Program-made: the position numbers and the translations under genes | The notes under the pieces: generated by a model | The model's database searches: none | Seen by the model: the letters and a program-made list of their open reading frames with translations, nothing else | Told to the model about the DNA's origin: nothing | Assembly (NCBI GenBank): GCA_964458275.1 | Contig: CAYWIE010000024.1 | Location: 1 to 34,298 of the forward strand | DNA from: HGM04593 sp964458275 | GTDB lineage: Bacteria > Bacteroidota > Bacteroidia > Bacteroidales > Bacteroidaceae | Reading direction: 5' to 3' | DNA: 34,298 nucleotides | Shown: positions 7,439 through 16,339 of the stretch, in pieces | Numbering within the stretch: position 1 is the first letter of the stretch | Layout of the letters: the number at the start of each line of letters is the position of its first letter

Positions 7439-10400
7439 TTATCCGGTAACAATAATCTCACTGACGCCGGCACTCTTTCTTACCTCGATTTTTGTATTTA
7501 TCCGTTCATACAGTTCATTCACATGGCTGATTATCCCCACCCTTCTGCTACCAATGTTATGCAACACCTCCAATGTTTCAATCACAGTGTTCAGACAGTC
7601 GCCGCTCAATGTTCCGAAGCCCTCGTCGATAAACAATGTATCGGGAGTAAAATTATTTCTGTTAAGCGTTGAGAGTCCGAGAGCAAGTGCAAGGGAGACC
7701 ATAAAGCTTTCGCCGCCCGAAAGTGTGTTTGCCGCACGTATGGTATCGCCATCCTCGCGGTCGTTCACCAAAATGACAAGGCTTCCGGGTTGAGTGGTAA
7801 GCTCATATCTCGATGTGAACTGACGAAGATAGAAATTGGAATTTTCGAGCAATTGCAGCAGTATGTAACTTTGTGCAATGGACTTGAACTTGCCCCCGTC
7901 AGCACTGCCGAAAATATCCGAAAGCCGCTTCCATCGGCTCGCCTCTTTTTCGAGGTCGGCAAGCTCTTCGCGTTGCTTCTTCATAAGCTCTACTTTTTCA
8001 TCATCCTGCTTAAGCTCGCTGATGCAGGCACCGAGCCGCTTTTCACACTCCGAACGGCGCAGCTCAATACTCTCACGCTTTGCGGCAAGTGTCTGCGGAG
8101 TCTCATTTTCGACAATCATGGGGCGTTGCGACAACAGTTCCTCATGCCTCTTCCTGCTTGCAGCGAGAAGAGCCTCATACTGTGCAACATTTGAGAGCAA
8201 AGTGTTTATTTCATTCTGCATGCCCGACACAGCCTCCTGTGTAAGCAGGCACAAGGCATCTGCCCTTTCGCGTGTAATTGCCGGATTGGCATTGTGAAAG
8301 GAATCTATAAATCCGTTGCAGCGGTCTGCCTCTTCAACAGCTTTGGCAAGTTCGTTCTTGCACAAGATTGCATCCTGCGACAGTTCTATCCATTGGTTTT
8401 CTATATTGGGGTTGACTGCTTTTACAGCAACAGTCTCCGTTGGACGAAAATCAGCATATATTTCCTCTATCTTCTTGCGATGCAGTGCTATTCTCTCTTG
8501 CACCTCGTTTATACGCACAATCTTCTGCTGTAAGGTCTCAACATCGTTCTTTGCCTGATTGTATGCAGATGAACGCTGTCTGAACTCTTCGATAAAGCCT
8601 TTTATATCTGTGTGCCAATCTGATACGGCTATTTGCGGCATCAATTCAGTGCGCAACTCCTCGAAAGCCTCTGCCGAACGTTCTCTCTCTATTCTAAGCG
8701 TTTCTATTGCACTCTCTGTCTGTTTGTGCCTGCTCAATGCGAGACCATATTTTGCAAGCGCATCATTCACTTGCGTAGTCATCCTTTCCGTCTCCGTTGT
8801 CAACCGGCGATATTCCTTTGCAAGTTCTTCCCTCTCCTGCTGTCGGCAGTCAATCTCCCTGCGTATATCATCCAGCACACTTTTCAGTTCCGCATCAGAG
8901 GAGGATGTTATTTGCAATTTGGCACAAAGTTCTTCGAGCAGCGCAGTATGCTTCCGCTCTTCTTCTCTTGCAGCAGCGAGTTGCAATGCCGACTCCTTGT
9001 ACATCTTTTTTGCAGCACTTACAGCTGCAAGAGTTGTATTATACGCAACGTTGCACGCCTCAGCCTTTCTTTTGGCTTCGTCAAGTTTCTCTTTCAGCGG
9101 CAAAAGAATAGCATTTATCTCGTCGTCCTGCATGAGTGTGCCAATTGTTTCGCCGCATACCGGGCAGATGTCTCCTTCTTTGAGCCGCGCACGCAGAGCC
9201 TTTGCATGGTCGTCAATACGCAAATGAATCTTTTCGTACAGTTCGCTCTGATTCTTATAATCTTGCTCTGCATCGCTCTTCTCACGCATGCATATCGCAA
9301 GAGCATCCTCTGCCTTTTTCGCTTCATCTGCCAGACGCTCACATTTCTGCAACTCTCTCGCAATGGTCGACAGAGCCGTTTCCTTGTCTTTGAGCAGCGA
9401 TGCAAGAGACTCAATCTGCCCTCTCTGCTTCAGAAGAGAACCCACCGACGGTGCTTTCTCTATCTTCGCTTCAACATCAGCAACCTGTTTTCTCATCTCT
9501 TTCAGAACGGTTTCTGCTTCGATTTTGCTCTTTTCCGATTCATGCAGTTGCTGACGGGTTAACGGCAGATTCTTCTCGTTCAGTCCAATATCGCTGCTCT
9601 TCTTTGCTATTTCACGCTCTATGCGCAACACCTCCTCCATCTTTGCAATCAGAAGGGCAGCATTATCGTACATGCGCTTCTCTTCAGAAGAGATTTCCAG
9701 ACTTCCGGCTATTCTTTGCATGCGGTCTGTGTACGATTCAACTAACCTGTTGAGTCCGACACACTCTGCACAAAGTTGCGAATACCGGGCATGCAACCTT
9801 TTTTCGCCGGCTGCAATCTCAGCCATACGCGGAAGCAGTTGCTTCAGACGCACGTAACAGCCACGCAGTTCATCCGTTGCGTTCCAATCTGCAATGATTT
9901 TCTGCTTTTCTACAGTTTCGTCAGATGATGCAACCTTCCTTGCTTCAGACAAATTCAGTTCTTCTCTTTTTATGGCACTCTCCGTTTCAGCAACATTCAT
10001 CAGCCAACGGCTCGCCGTTTCAATCGACGTTATTCCGTCGCGCAAAGCAACAAGTTCCTTTTCAATTGCAACAATTGCACCATTCCTCTCCTCACGCTCT
10101 TGCGGAGTAAGGAACCTGTAAGCCTCAAGCACACGCCTCTTTTCTTCAAAGGCTGAGTTCTTCTCACTGTATGTCTGATAAATCTGCTTGCTTATTCGGG
10201 AATATATTTCTGTTCCTGTCAGTTTTTCCAGTATCTCGCTTTTTTCACTGCTTCTGCTGTTCAGGAAACGCGTAAAAGCCCCTTGTGCCAATAGAGTCGT
10301 TCGGCAAAATTCATCAAATTTCAACCCTGTAACCTCAGGACTTGCCACTACATCTGCAACACGTTTGTTCACAGTTGTATCGTCGTCGTGGCAATATAGT

Positions 10401-10804
10401 GTGGATTCGGCTTTCAGTTTGACATCGAGTCTCTTTTTCAGTCCACGCATCGCGTGCCACGAGGCCGTATAGCGTTTGCCGTTGTTACCGATGAAAGTAA
10501 GACGTGCAAAGGCTTCGCCTGTGTTTCTGCGCACCATCTGGCAGGGATTGCTTATCTTGACGGCATCCTCGCTGCCGGCAACATTCAGTTTCTTGTCTTC
10601 GAAACTCTCATTGCCATACCCGTCGAGTCGCGGGGCAGTACCATACAGCGCAAGACAGACTGCATCGAGGATGGTGCTCTTGCCAGCGCCTGTTGCGCCA
10701 CAGATAAGAAAGAGCGGTTCGTTGCACAAAGGCGCCGAATCAAACGATATTCTTGAATAACCTATCGACGCTATGTTCTTTATTTCGAGTTCTATGAATT
10801 TCAT
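7439..10804 (-). CDS. sbcC: SbcC, ATPase subunit of the SbcCD nuclease
   Basis: Rad50-like SMC-type ATPase that with SbcD opens DNA hairpins and processes double-strand ends. The 1121-residue product has Walker A GATGAGKS at 36-43, long heptad-rich coiled coils on both sides of a zinc hook CPVC at 547-550, the ABC signature LSGGES at 1028-1033 and the Walker B acidic pair Asp1060-Glu1061 in LFIDEGFGTL. Length fits the upper range of the family. It begins 11 nt after the sbcD stop and is the last gene of the minus-strand unit. All ATPase motifs are intact, so it should be functional. Confidence 0.97.
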   Translation of the reverse strand: MKFIELEIKNIASIGYSRISFDSAPLCNEPLFLICGATGAGKSTILDAVCLALYGTAPRLDGYGNESFEDKKLNVAGSEDAVKISNPCQMVRRNTGEAFARLTFIGNNGKRYTASWHAMRGLKKRLDVKLKAESTLYCHDDDTTVNKRVADVVASPEVTGLKFDEFCRTTLLAQGAFTRFLNSRSSEKSEILEKLTGTEIYSRISKQIYQTYSEKNSAFEEKRRVLEAYRFLTPQEREERNGAIVAIEKELVALRDGITSIETASRWLMNVAETESAIKREELNLSEARKVASSDETVEKQKIIADWNATDELRGCYVRLKQLLPRMAEIAAGEKRLHARYSQLCAECVGLNRLVESYTDRMQRIAGSLEISSEEKRMYDNAALLIAKMEEVLRIEREIAKKSSDIGLNEKNLPLTRQQLHESEKSKIEAETVLKEMRKQVADVEAKIEKAPSVGSLLKQRGQIESLASLLKDKETALSTIARELQKCERLADEAKKAEDALAICMREKSDAEQDYKNQSELYEKIHLRIDDHAKALRARLKEGDICPVCGETIGTLMQDDEINAILLPLKEKLDEAKRKAEACNVAYNTTLAAVSAAKKMYKESALQLAAAREEERKHTALLEELCAKLQITSSSDAELKSVLDDIRREIDCRQQEREELAKEYRRLTTETERMTTQVNDALAKYGLALSRHKQTESAIETLRIERERSAEAFEELRTELMPQIAVSDWHTDIKGFIEEFRQRSSAYNQAKNDVETLQQKIVRINEVQERIALHRKKIEEIYADFRPTETVAVKAVNPNIENQWIELSQDAILCKNELAKAVEEADRCNGFIDSFHNANPAITRERADALCLLTQEAVSGMQNEINTLLSNVAQYEALLAASRKRHEELLSQRPMIVENETPQTLAAKRESIELRRSECEKRLGACISELKQDDEKVELMKKQREELADLEKEASRWKRLSDIFGSADGGKFKSIAQSYILLQLLENSNFYLRQFTSRYELTTQPGSLVILVNDREDGDTIRAANTLSGGESFMVSLALALGLSTLNRNNFTPDTLFIDEGFGTLSGDCLNTVIETLEVLHNIGSRRVGIISHVNELYERINTKIEVRKSAGVSEIIVTG

Positions 10805-10815
10805 ACTAACAGCTT

Positions 10816-12000
10816 CTAAGATTCCTTTTCGGTCTTGTCGATACTCTGCATCAACATCTCTTTCAGTTCATCGTCCATTTCTCCGCCGAAGCGCACCTTA
10901 TAGTAGTCAAGCGCAATATCCAATGGGGATATCTGTTTGATCTCTTCGACAGCGACATTCACTCCCGGCATCGACCGCTTGCTCTCCCTCACCGGCTGCA
11001 CCTCGCAAAGAAGAAGTTCCGTGTCCGCAACTGCGGTCTCTATTGCCACTCTGTCCTGCATAGGAACCACATCTTTCACTTTGAGCCTTGCACGAAGATA
11101 GGCTCTGCCCCTCGGCAAACTCTTTATAGCCTGCACAACCTCGTCGGCATCCCCACCGTCAGCAGGTACTGTAAAGACAGGGAGAAGAGGTTCAATTTCT
11201 CTCTCCTTTATTGAAACACCGTCGGCATCGATATTGACTACCGTTACCGAATGGGCATAATCCTCATCGAAACTCATGGCAAACGGACTGCCCGAATAGC
11301 GCGCATTCTCCACCACAAACTGCGGGCGATGTATATGTCCGAGCGCAAGATAATCATAACCTTTGCCCATCTCTTCTATGTTCTCATATACAAGACGCAT
11401 CCTTTTTGCCTCATGCCCCTTGATGTCGGCACCGCTGAGGGCAAGATGTCCTGTCATTATAACCGGTAATTTATTAATGTTGATGGCTGCCACACTGTCG
11501 AGAAGTGTCTGATGAAAATGACGCATTGCGCTCACATTCCCGTCATCCGTGCGAGGATAGTTGGCTGCATAGACATATGGTACGGCAATCACATAGCCTA
11601 CAACGGCATTCTCGCTGTTCCTGACCTCGACAATATGCCTGCCGTAATCGGTTCCCTCGCAGTCTCTTGCTATGCTGCCGACCACTTTCACATCAAATGC
11701 CTCCCATAGTTCGCTGTGCAGTTCGAGACGGGAACTGCTGTCGTGATTGCCTGCTGTAACCACTATCTTCATCTCCGGCAACACATTGTGCAATTCAAGA
11801 ATCATTCTATTATATAGCCTCTGGGCAGCAAGCGTAGGTGCGACATTATCATATACATCGCCACTTACAATAAGGACATCGGGAAGTTCCTCAGCAATGA
11901 TTTCCTTTAGCCGGGCAAGGAACCACAAATGTTCCTCAGAGCGCTCCACCCCATGAAACAACTGCCCTATGTGCCAATCGCTTGTATGAATCGCTTTCAT
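10816..12000 (-). CDS. sbcD: SbcD, Mre11-like nuclease subunit
   Basis: Manganese-dependent exo/endonuclease partner of SbcC. The ATG at 11998-12000 gives 394 residues beginning MKAIHTSDWHIGQ; a TTG two codons upstream is less likely because the family starts this way. Calcineurin-like phosphoesterase metal motifs appear in order: SDWHIG, SGDVYDN, GNHDSS, TGH and GHIHRPQ. A C-terminal region (about residues 280-390) matches the SbcD capping and SbcC-binding part. It lies 9 nt after the DUF5009 gene and 11 nt before sbcC. Confidence 0.96.
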   Translation of the reverse strand: MKAIHTSDWHIGQLFHGVERSEEHLWFLARLKEIIAEELPDVLIVSGDVYDNVAPTLAAQRLYNRMILELHNVLPEMKIVVTAGNHDSSSRLELHSELWEAFDVKVVGSIARDCEGTDYGRHIVEVRNSENAVVGYVIAVPYVYAANYPRTDDGNVSAMRHFHQTLLDSVAAININKLPVIMTGHLALSGADIKGHEAKRMRLVYENIEEMGKGYDYLALGHIHRPQFVVENARYSGSPFAMSFDEDYAHSVTVVNIDADGVSIKEREIEPLLPVFTVPADGGDADEVVQAIKSLPRGRAYLRARLKVKDVVPMQDRVAIETAVADTELLLCEVQPVRESKRSMPGVNVAVEEIKQISPLDIALDYYKVRFGGEMDDELKEMLMQSIDKTEKES

Positions 12001-12009
12001 AAACAACTT

Positions 12010-13143
12010 CTAAACTTTCAAAAAAACATTGGCTTTATACATGCCTCTCAATATAAGGAACACAATAAGGAAATTTGCAAACGTAAGCCATACAGAGTAG
12101 TAATCACCCATATACTGCTGCAGTCCATGAGTGAGAGAGTGAGCTACACAACGGAAATTCACCACCTCGCCCAAGACATATGCAGCAATGGAATTCATTC
12201 CATAAATCTTGAGCCACGAAAGACCACGTTTCCAACCTTTGTAATCGACAATGTAATAGAACAGTGCCATGAGCATCATGCACAATCCGCCCGAAAACAG
12301 AGTCATACTGCTGCTCCATATTGTCTTTATTATAGGCATCTGGACAGAGAGCAACAAGCCTCCTGCGACAAGCAGTAGGGCTGCGACCGCCAATCTCTTC
12401 ACCACCGTGCAAGGATTATCGGCAAAGCGACGTATGGTGCTGCCTGCCATAAATCCAAGCATCACTGTAACCGCAAAATTCAGCGAACTCCATATCCACG
12501 TATAGTGATAATAAGGTGCAAAACTCCACACACCATCATCACCCAATCGCGCACCGTCGCGGAAACGACCGAGCAACAGCGAATCGACCTTCTCTGCAAA
12601 ATTGCCGTCGGGAGAGTAATCGCCCACCAAAGTCATTGGCAGCCAATACATAAAGAACAACAGGCACATACCTGCAAGCACGCCCTTTTCATTAAAGTAA
12701 AGATAGAAAAGTGCCGTAATGATATAGCCTGATGCAATAGCCTGCAAAGTGTTGCTGTAAAGATAGATACGGTTCGCATCCAGCCCCAAGAGGTTGCCCT
12801 GCACAACAGCACCGAGTACCCACAACAGCACAAAGCGCTTAAAGACACGCTTCAATGCTTCGCCTCTATCTCCCCTGCCGTCTACATATTTTTTCAACGA
12901 AAAAGGCATAGAGACACCTGCCATAAACATGAACAGGGGCATCACCAGATCCCATAAAGCAAATCCTTCCCATTGGACATGCGTAAACTGTTCCACAACA
13001 GGACTGAGCACCGGCAGATTCAACCGCGAAGCAAGCGACATAAATACCGGCTGAAAAAAGACAAGCAGGAAAAGGTCGAGTCCTCGCAAAATATCGAGCG
13101 ACTCCACTCGCCTGCCAACAGCAGGGTTATTCGGATTATTCAT
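12010..13143 (-). CDS. DUF5009 / heparan-alpha-glucosaminide acetyltransferase-like membrane protein
   Basis: Polytopic inner-membrane protein of 377 residues from the ATG at 13141-13143. The N-terminal signature ESLDILRGLDLFLLV and the following FMFMAGVSMPFSL match the COG4299/DUF5009 group related to eukaryotic HGSNAT and YeiB-like acyltransferases. About ten hydrophobic segments alternate with short charged loops. An upstream TTG at 13161 would add six residues, but it falls at the predicted transcription start. It is the first gene of the unit with sbcD and sbcC. Acetyl transfer to a sugar is an inference from the family; the substrate is unknown. Confidence 0.8.
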   Translation of the reverse strand: MNNPNNPAVGRRVESLDILRGLDLFLLVFFQPVFMSLASRLNLPVLSPVVEQFTHVQWEGFALWDLVMPLFMFMAGVSMPFSLKKYVDGRGDRGEALKRVFKRFVLLWVLGAVVQGNLLGLDANRIYLYSNTLQAIASGYIITALFYLYFNEKGVLAGMCLLFFMYWLPMTLVGDYSPDGNFAEKVDSLLLGRFRDGARLGDDGVWSFAPYYHYTWIWSSLNFAVTVMLGFMAGSTIRRFADNPCTVVKRLAVAALLLVAGGLLLSVQMPIIKTIWSSSMTLFSGGLCMMLMALFYYIVDYKGWKRGLSWLKIYGMNSIAAYVLGEVVNFRCVAHSLTHGLQQYMGDYYSVWLTFANFLIVFLILRGMYKANVFLKV

Positions 13144-13166
13144 AGCAAAAGTTACTTTCAACTATG

Positions 13167-13199
13167 CAAACTTAAGGAAAAAGAGTGAGAATATTGAAA
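13167..13199 (-). promoter_or_regulatory. putative promoter of the DUF5009-sbcDC unit
   Basis: On the minus strand TTTC (13199-13196) is followed after 21 nt by TAAGTTTG (13174-13167), a near-perfect Bacteroidota -33/-7 pair. The expected start lies about 20 nt before the ATG at 13143. Confidence 0.65.
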
Positions 13200-13258
13200 T
13201 TTATCAATACAATCTTATTTCGTACTGTCAGTTCATTTAAACTTTAAACAACTTCATA

Positions 13259-13280
13259 AAACAGCTTTTAGAAGCTGTTT
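13259..13280. repeat. 9-bp inverted repeat overlapping the -33 box
   Basis: AAACAGCTT (13259-13267) and AAGCTGTTT (13272-13280) are perfect inverted copies around a 4-nt loop. The right arm shares TTT of the TTTG -33 box of the plus-strand promoter, as an operator would. It might equally be a weak hairpin. Confidence 0.45.
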
Positions 13281-13310
13281 GAATTTTATTGGAAAATGTT
13301 TCTATATTTG
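13278..13310 (+). promoter_or_regulatory. putative promoter of the GNAT-like/IbrAB/TauE cluster
   Basis: TTTG (13278-13281), 21 nt, then TATATTTG (13303-13310): an exact match to the Bacteroidota consensus, 46 nt before the ATG at 13357. A second TAAATTTG at 13342-13349 would give a leaderless message and has no clear -33 box. The spacer text TTTATTGGAAAAT recurs in the promoter at 22441-22474. Confidence 0.7.
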
Positions 13311-13356
13311 CGAGGTTGTTTCGGCTTCTAAATTTTATTGCTAAATTTGCATCACT

Positions 13357-13758
13357 ATGGAAATATTGAAATTTAAAGGCGAAGACAAAAGGCTATACGA
13401 ACTTGTAGCACCGCTCGTAATGAACCCTGCCGTAATAAGGAGCAACAACAACTACGCATTCAAGACAGAGAAAGAGTACATCTGGTATCTTTTGGCTGAG
13501 GATGACAAGGTTGAGGGATTCATGCCCTTGAAACCTACAACTACGGGATACTACATAGACAACTACTACATAGGCGGCGACAAGGCGGAAACAATAGAGA
13601 AGCTGCTTGCAGCCATAATAGAAGAACTCGGCAAGAGCAACGAAATCACTGCTCTTGTGAAGAAGCACCATGTAAATGATTTTCTTGAATTCGGATTCAT
13701 CTCATGGCTCGAACTGAAGAACTACACAAAAATGGACTACAAGAATCTTAAGGAATGA
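13357..13758 (+). CDS. small GNAT-fold-like protein, possibly degenerate
   Basis: Function unknown. The 133-residue product has the strand and helix order of a GNAT acetyltransferase core: YIWYLLAEDDKVEGFMPL, then GYYIDNYYIGGD, an amphipathic helix (about residues 75-92) and a last part, HHVNDFLEFGF, like the GNAT LYEKLGF segment. The usual acetyl-CoA loop R/Q-x-x-G-x-G/A is not visible, so it may bind a ligand or protein rather than acetylate. Its stop overlaps the start of the IbrA-like gene by 4 nt, showing translational coupling. It is the first gene of a four-gene cluster behind a consensus promoter. Confidence 0.75.
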   Translation: MEILKFKGEDKRLYELVAPLVMNPAVIRSNNNYAFKTEKEYIWYLLAEDDKVEGFMPLKPTTTGYYIDNYYIGGDKAETIEKLLAAIIEELGKSNEITALVKKHHVNDFLEFGFISWLELKNYTKMDYKNLKE

Positions 13759-15065
13759 CACGACAGCTCAACGTATATGACGCAACCATGCGGCGTTTAG
13801 AAATCATATTCGAGAACCACGAATATGTATACGTATCTTTCTCAGGCGGCAAAGACAGCGGAGTGCTGCTCAACCTCTGTATCGAATACATACGCACCAG
13901 AGCCCCGCACCGCAAACTCGGAGTCTTCCACATGGACTACGAAGCACAATACACGCAAACGACAGAATATGTACGCCGTACATTTGAATCAAACAAGGAC
14001 ATACTCGAAATATACCATTGCTGCGTTCCCTTTAAAGTAGCAACCTGCACATCTATGCACCAATCCTATTGGCGTCCGTGGCAGGAAGAGATTAAAGAGA
14101 TGTGGGTGCGCCCGCTCCCCGAAGGAAGCTACACCAAAGAAGATTTTGATTTTTACGATCCCGCAATGTGGGACTACGACTTTCAGGCGCTCTTTGCCCC
14201 ATGGCTGCTCAAGCGCAAAGAATGCAGAAACATCTGCTGTCTTGTAGGCATACGTGCCTCAGAGAGCTATAACAGATGGCGCATAATCAACAGCGAGCGC
14301 AATTACAAGCGCCTGCTCGGCCTCAGATGGACACGCCGCATAGACGAGACTGTATGCAATGCTTACCCGATATACGATTGGAAAATCGCCGACATCTGGA
14401 CAGCCAACGGAAAATTCCATTGGGACTACAACACCCTCTACGATCTCTACTATCAAGCCGGTGTGCCACTCAACCGCCAACGTGTCGCAAGCCCTTTCAT
14501 AAGCGAAGCCATAGCATCGCTCAATATATACAGAGTGATAGACCCCGACACATGGGGGCGCATGATAAGCCGTGTAAACGGTGTAAATTTTGCCTGCATA
14601 TATGGCAACACAATGGCAATGGGATGGAAAAACATAAAGTGTCCCGAAGGTTTCTCATGGAAAGAATATATGTACTTCCTGCTCGATACCCTTCCCGCAA
14701 AAGCAAGGGAGAACTATCTTGAAAAGCTGAACGTAAGCAAAAACTTCTGGCGCAATCGCGGGGGATGCCTCAGCGACGAAACGATAGAAAAGCTGCGCAA
14801 CGCCGGAGTGGAATTCACCATAGGCAAGACCACCGCATACCGCACCAACAAAAGACCGGTGATGATGGAATATATCGACGACATCGACATCGCCGAGTTC
14901 AGGGAGATACCCACCTACAAGCGCATGTGCATCTGCATACTCAAGAACGACCACCTATGCAAATACATGGGCTTTGCAGCCACCAAACATGAGGTTGAAA
15001 CAAAAAAACGAGTAATGGCAAAATACAAGTTACTGAAAAAAGAGGAGGAGAGCAAAGATGAATAA
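13755..15065 (+). CDS. IbrA-like PAPS-reductase-family PP-loop protein with DUF3440
   Basis: The 436-residue product begins with an adenine-nucleotide PP-loop, SGGKDS at residues 30-35 in YVYVSFSGGKDSGVLLN, the fold of PAPS reductases, ATP sulfurylase small subunits and DndC. A strand with HMDYEAQY follows, then a long Trp/Tyr-rich middle and a C-terminal part that fits DUF3440. This architecture is that of IbrA, known from E. coli as a co-activator with IbrB of immunoglobulin-binding protein genes and also found in phages. The C-terminal ECGLH-type catalytic Cys of true PAPS reductases is not seen, so sulfate reduction is unlikely; ATP-dependent modification of a nucleic acid or small molecule is possible. 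It overlaps both neighbours. Confidence 0.88.
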   Translation: MTRQLNVYDATMRRLEIIFENHEYVYVSFSGGKDSGVLLNLCIEYIRTRAPHRKLGVFHMDYEAQYTQTTEYVRRTFESNKDILEIYHCCVPFKVATCTSMHQSYWRPWQEEIKEMWVRPLPEGSYTKEDFDFYDPAMWDYDFQALFAPWLLKRKECRNICCLVGIRASESYNRWRIINSERNYKRLLGLRWTRRIDETVCNAYPIYDWKIADIWTANGKFHWDYNTLYDLYYQAGVPLNRQRVASPFISEAIASLNIYRVIDPDTWGRMISRVNGVNFACIYGNTMAMGWKNIKCPEGFSWKEYMYFLLDTLPAKARENYLEKLNVSKNFWRNRGGCLSDETIEKLRNAGVEFTIGKTTAYRTNKRPVMMEYIDDIDIAEFREIPTYKRMCICILKNDHLCKYMGFAATKHEVETKKRVMAKYKLLKKEEESKDE

Positions 15066-15582
15066 CGAAAAAAAGAGTCCTGTATACAATGTAATTGCAG
15101 TCCCCATAGAAAAAGTCGTAGCAAACGACTACAACCCCAACGTTGTCGCCCCGCCCGAAATGAAGCTGCTCGAACTCTCCATTTGGGAAGACGGCTACAC
15201 AATGCCTTGCGTCTGCTACTACCACAAGGAGGAGGACAAATACGAAATAGTCGACGGGTTCCACCGCTACACAGTGATGAAGACCTCGCGCCGCATATAT
15301 GAACGGGAAAAAGGTCTTCTGCCGGTAACCGTAATAGAAAAGGAGATCTCGGAGCGCATGGCATCGACCATACGCCACAACCGCGCCCGCGGAACACACC
15401 AGATAGAACTGATGAGCAGCATAGTATCCGAACTTACAAAATCGGGAATGTCCGACTCATGGATAATACGCAACATCGGAATGACAAAAGACGAACTCCT
15501 GCGCCTTAAGCAAATAACAGGCCTTGCAGAACTTTTTGCCGACAAGGAATTCGGAAAATCCGAAGACTGGATAGAAGAATAA
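15058..15582 (+). CDS. IbrB-like ParB/Srx-fold protein
   Basis: The 174-residue product carries a ParB/sulfiredoxin nucleotide-binding domain: YEIVDGFHRYTVMK (DGFHR at 66-70), then RHNRARGTHQIE, the ParB arginine-rich box, and a C-terminal helical part (SDSWIIRNIGMTKDELLRLK) resembling the helix-turn-helix of ParB proteins. No ParA is nearby, so a role in chromosome segregation is unlikely. Paired with an IbrA-like gene, it matches IbrB. Its start lies inside the end of the previous gene (8 nt overlap), implying coupled translation and probably a complex. Whether it hydrolyses CTP or ATP, or cuts DNA, is not decidable here. Confidence 0.86.
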   Translation: MNNEKKSPVYNVIAVPIEKVVANDYNPNVVAPPEMKLLELSIWEDGYTMPCVCYYHKEEDKYEIVDGFHRYTVMKTSRRIYEREKGLLPVTVIEKEISERMASTIRHNRARGTHQIELMSSIVSELTKSGMSDSWIIRNIGMTKDELLRLKQITGLAELFADKEFGKSEDWIEE

Positions 15583-15600
15583 CCATCCGAGAGCTACCGA

Positions 15601-16326
15601 ATGGAAACGACACATATACTCATATTCATACTTACGATAGCAGCCAGCTTCATACAGCGTGTCAGCGGCTTCGGATTCGGGATTTTCGTAATGATGTTCT
15701 TCCCGTTTATCCTGCCGTCGTATGGAGAATCCATCACCTTGTCGGGGCTGTTGGCAGGAACAACCGCACTGCTCATAGCCATAAAGAATCTCCGCCACAT
15801 ACGTTTGGATGTAATGTGGATAATTGTACTTTTCAACGTAGCAGCATCATACCTCGCAATAGAGTTCATGGCATCCGTAGGCAACGAAGCCTTAAAACGC
15901 TGTCTCGGAGTGATACTTGTGGCCATAGCACTCTATTTCATATTCTTCGACGGCAAGATAGAAAAGCCTTTCATCAGCAAAACCGCACAGGCAATCATAG
16001 GAACAATAAGCGGAGTAATGGGCGGAATGTTCGCAATGCCCGGTCCGCCTGTGGTGCTGTTCACTGTGCAAGCCATAGAGAACAAATTGCAATATATAGC
16101 CACATTGCAAGCCTTTTCGGTAGTATTCAACATATTCTACACAGTATTCAGAGCCAATGCCGGATTTGTAGGCGAACACACCCTCACATACTGGGGGATA
16201 GGGCTCTTCGGTCTTATCGCAGGTGCATGGCTCGGAGCACGATGCTTCGAATACATCAGCAGAGAGATGCTGAAAAAGATTGTCTACATAATGATGATAA
16301 TCAGCGGCATTGCTGCAATCGTTTGA
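15601..16326 (+). CDS. TauE/SafE-family membrane permease
   Basis: The 241-residue product has about eight hydrophobic segments and the two TauE/SafE signature regions: an N-terminal one with RVSGFGFGIFVM and an internal one with SGVMGGMFAMPGPPVVLF. Family members move sulfite, sulfoacetate and related anions across the inner membrane. It begins 18 nt after the IbrB-like stop and is probably the last gene of the cluster, which suggests it moves a sulfur compound used or made by the PP-loop enzyme, though it could be a passenger. It converges on cdd with only 13 bases between stops. Confidence 0.88.
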   Translation: METTHILIFILTIAASFIQRVSGFGFGIFVMMFFPFILPSYGESITLSGLLAGTTALLIAIKNLRHIRLDVMWIIVLFNVAASYLAIEFMASVGNEALKRCLGVILVAIALYFIFFDGKIEKPFISKTAQAIIGTISGVMGGMFAMPGPPVVLFTVQAIENKLQYIATLQAFSVVFNIFYTVFRANAGFVGEHTLTYWGIGLFGLIAGAWLGARCFEYISREMLKKIVYIMMIISGIAAIV

Positions 16327-16339
16327 AAATGCCCCTGAG

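Noticed and set aside
15058..15582. Plasmid or chromosome partition ParB
   Set aside because: No ParA gene or parS-like repeats nearby; coupling to an IbrA-like gene fits IbrB better.
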